Shown in pieces: positions 63,342 to 64,000 of a stretch of DNA of 64,000 nt. The notes beneath the pieces were generated by a model. The model ran no database searches. It was not told the origin of the DNA and saw only the letters and a program-made list of their open reading frames with translations. Position 1 is the stretch's first letter. Each line of letters begins with the position of its first letter. The translations under genes were made by a program, and so were the position numbers. Source of the DNA: JABWAJ01 sp038323375. Lineage in GTDB: Bacteria; Bacteroidota; Bacteroidia; Chitinophagales; Saprospiraceae. The DNA lies in assembly GCA_038323375.1 (NCBI GenBank), contig JBBQGV010000010.1:1-64000 (forward strand), written 5' to 3'.

Positions 63342-63490
63342 TCTTCAATCTCCTCCACCGAAAAATACACCTTCTTCCCCTTCTCCCGCCCAATGCGCAC
63401 CATCTCATCCGCGCCTTGCGAAGGCTCGCCGATGCGCAACACAGCGTCTACTTTATCCAGCAACCGGATTTCTTCCACATCAACAATCAT
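63338..63490 (-). CDS. 50-residue DUF4406-like fragment or small protein
   Basis: Reads MIVDVEEIRLLDKVDAVLRI, then GEPSQGADEMVRIGREKGKK and VYFSVEEIEE. The segment CDAVLRxGxPSxGADxMVxxA...GKxVYxSxEEI is the C-terminal half of DUF4406 (nucleoside 2-deoxyribosyltransferase-like) proteins, so this looks N-terminally shortened; an in-frame TGA lies just upstream of the ATG. Its stop overlaps the phosphoesterase start (ATGA). It may be a genuine small coupled protein or a remnant that still provides translation initiation. Confidence 0.6.
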   Translation of the reverse strand: MIVDVEEIRLLDKVDAVLRIGEPSQGADEMVRIGREKGKKVYFSVEEIEE

Positions 63491-63507
63491 GCTTAATCAA
63501 TTTTCAA

Positions 63508-64000
63508 TTAATTCCCCCTCCGGGAGTTAGGAGGCTGCAAATACATCCGGTACTTCGCCACCCCCATCCGCTGAAAGAAATGCCGAACTGACACCCGCAG
63601 CACGCCAAAACCATAGCGAATGCTGCGCGGCAGGTTGATGGAAGACGCCTCATCGAAATATTTCGTAGGGCAGGTCACCTCCGCGATGGCAAAACCAGCG
63701 TAGATAATCTGGGAAAGCATTTCGTTGTCGAAAACAAAATCGTCGGAATTCTGATTGAAATTGATGCCTTCCAGCACTTCGCGGCTAAAAGCGCGGTAGC
63801 CGGTGTGGTATTCCGAAAGTTTATAATTGACCAACAGGTTTTGGGTCAGGGTGAGGAAGCGGTTGGCGATGTATTTGTAGAGCGGCATACCGCCCTGCAG
63901 CGCGCCTTTGCCTAAGATGCGGGAACCCAGCACCACCGGGTAAAGCTCATCGCCGATGATGTTCACCATGGCAGGGATGAGCTTGGGCGTGTACTGATAA
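63508..64000 (-). CDS. family 2 glycosyltransferase, C-terminal part
   Basis: The gene enters from beyond the window; about 163 residues are visible (from YTPKLIPAMV to PPNSRRGN). DELYPVVLGSRILGKGALQGG, LVNYKLSEYHTGYRAFSREVL and DNEMLSQIIYAGFAIAEV match the dolichyl-phosphate mannosyltransferase/polyprenyl-phosphate group of GT2 enzymes. No transmembrane helices in the visible part. The 3' end is complete. Confidence 0.9.
   Translation of the reverse strand, partial: YQYTPKLIPAMVNIIGDELYPVVLGSRILGKGALQGGMPLYKYIANRFLTLTQNLLVNYKLSEYHTGYRAFSREVLEGINFNQNSDDFVFDNEMLSQIIYAGFAIAEVTCPTKYFDEASSINLPRSIRYGFGVLRVSVRHFFQRMGVAKYRMYLQPPNSRRGN

Overview
The window reads as a chromosomal segment of a Bacteroidota bacterium, most likely from the Saprospiria/Chitinophagales side of the phylum; the phylum is well supported, the family is an inference. 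The evidence is the type IX secretion genes (porT next to ubiE, and a sprE/porW lipoprotein), four secreted proteins or remnants with C-terminal T9SS sorting domains, the futalosine-pathway gene mqnD, the lack of Shine-Dalgarno sequences, and promoters of the Bacteroidota type (TTG, about 20 bp, TAnnTTTG). No rRNA, CRISPR array, phage or intact transposase gene was seen.

Layout. 0-3.7 kb: tilS, a Pmp3-like membrane protein, a secreted DUF3108-like protein and trmN6. 4-10.8 kb is the most unusual accessory region: a large SBBP/DUF7948 beta-propeller gene broken at its 5' end and by an in-frame TAG, then two secreted proteins whose sorting domains and downstream hairpins are near copies of each other, all embedded in 58-bp structured repeats and with abrupt base-composition changes. 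11-16.2 kb: a small HTH-like protein and a beta-barrel/TPR pair. 16.5-28.9 kb: pyrG, a lipoprotein nuclease, a PolX/PHP protein, DUF1573 and TPR proteins, gyrA divergent from ubiE-porT, and acpH. 28.9-38.5 kb: a Dna2-like nuclease-helicase, an inverted-repeat element, a RelE-type toxin-antitoxin pair, a barrel remnant, a YfgM-like protein, class II aldolase, a xisH-xisI pair, a radical SAM protein, a transporter remnant and mqnD. 38.5-48.6 kb: an RluA-type pseudouridine synthase, tRNA-Arg(CCG), a LolC/E-like permease, RidA, a Tat-exported PLP enzyme, a bifunctional nuclease, aminopeptidase P and secreted proteins. 48.8-64 kb: sbcDC, an RND efflux pair, an M23 peptidase, sprE/porW, a metallophosphoesterase and the end of a glycosyltransferase.

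How the parts connect: PorT and SprE/PorW belong to the secretion machine that exports and anchors cargo carrying C-terminal domains like those at 7.7, 8.8, 10.5 and 47.7 kb. UbiE and MqnD both serve menaquinone synthesis. TrmN6, TilS, tRNA-Arg and the pseudouridine synthase serve tRNA/RNA maturation and decoding.

The strongest candidate for something undescribed is non-coding: a dispersed family of about 130-nt structured elements (four copies at 19.3, 27.9, 28.0 and 48.7 kb) with inverted ends, a long inner stem that shows paired changes, and a conserved apical hairpin. Each array starts at, or within about ten bases of, the stop codon of the preceding gene. A second family of 58-bp double-hairpin repeats (three copies) has apparently invaded and disrupted a secreted-protein gene. 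Two more inverted-repeat elements, at 32.4 and 53.8 kb, resemble MITEs.
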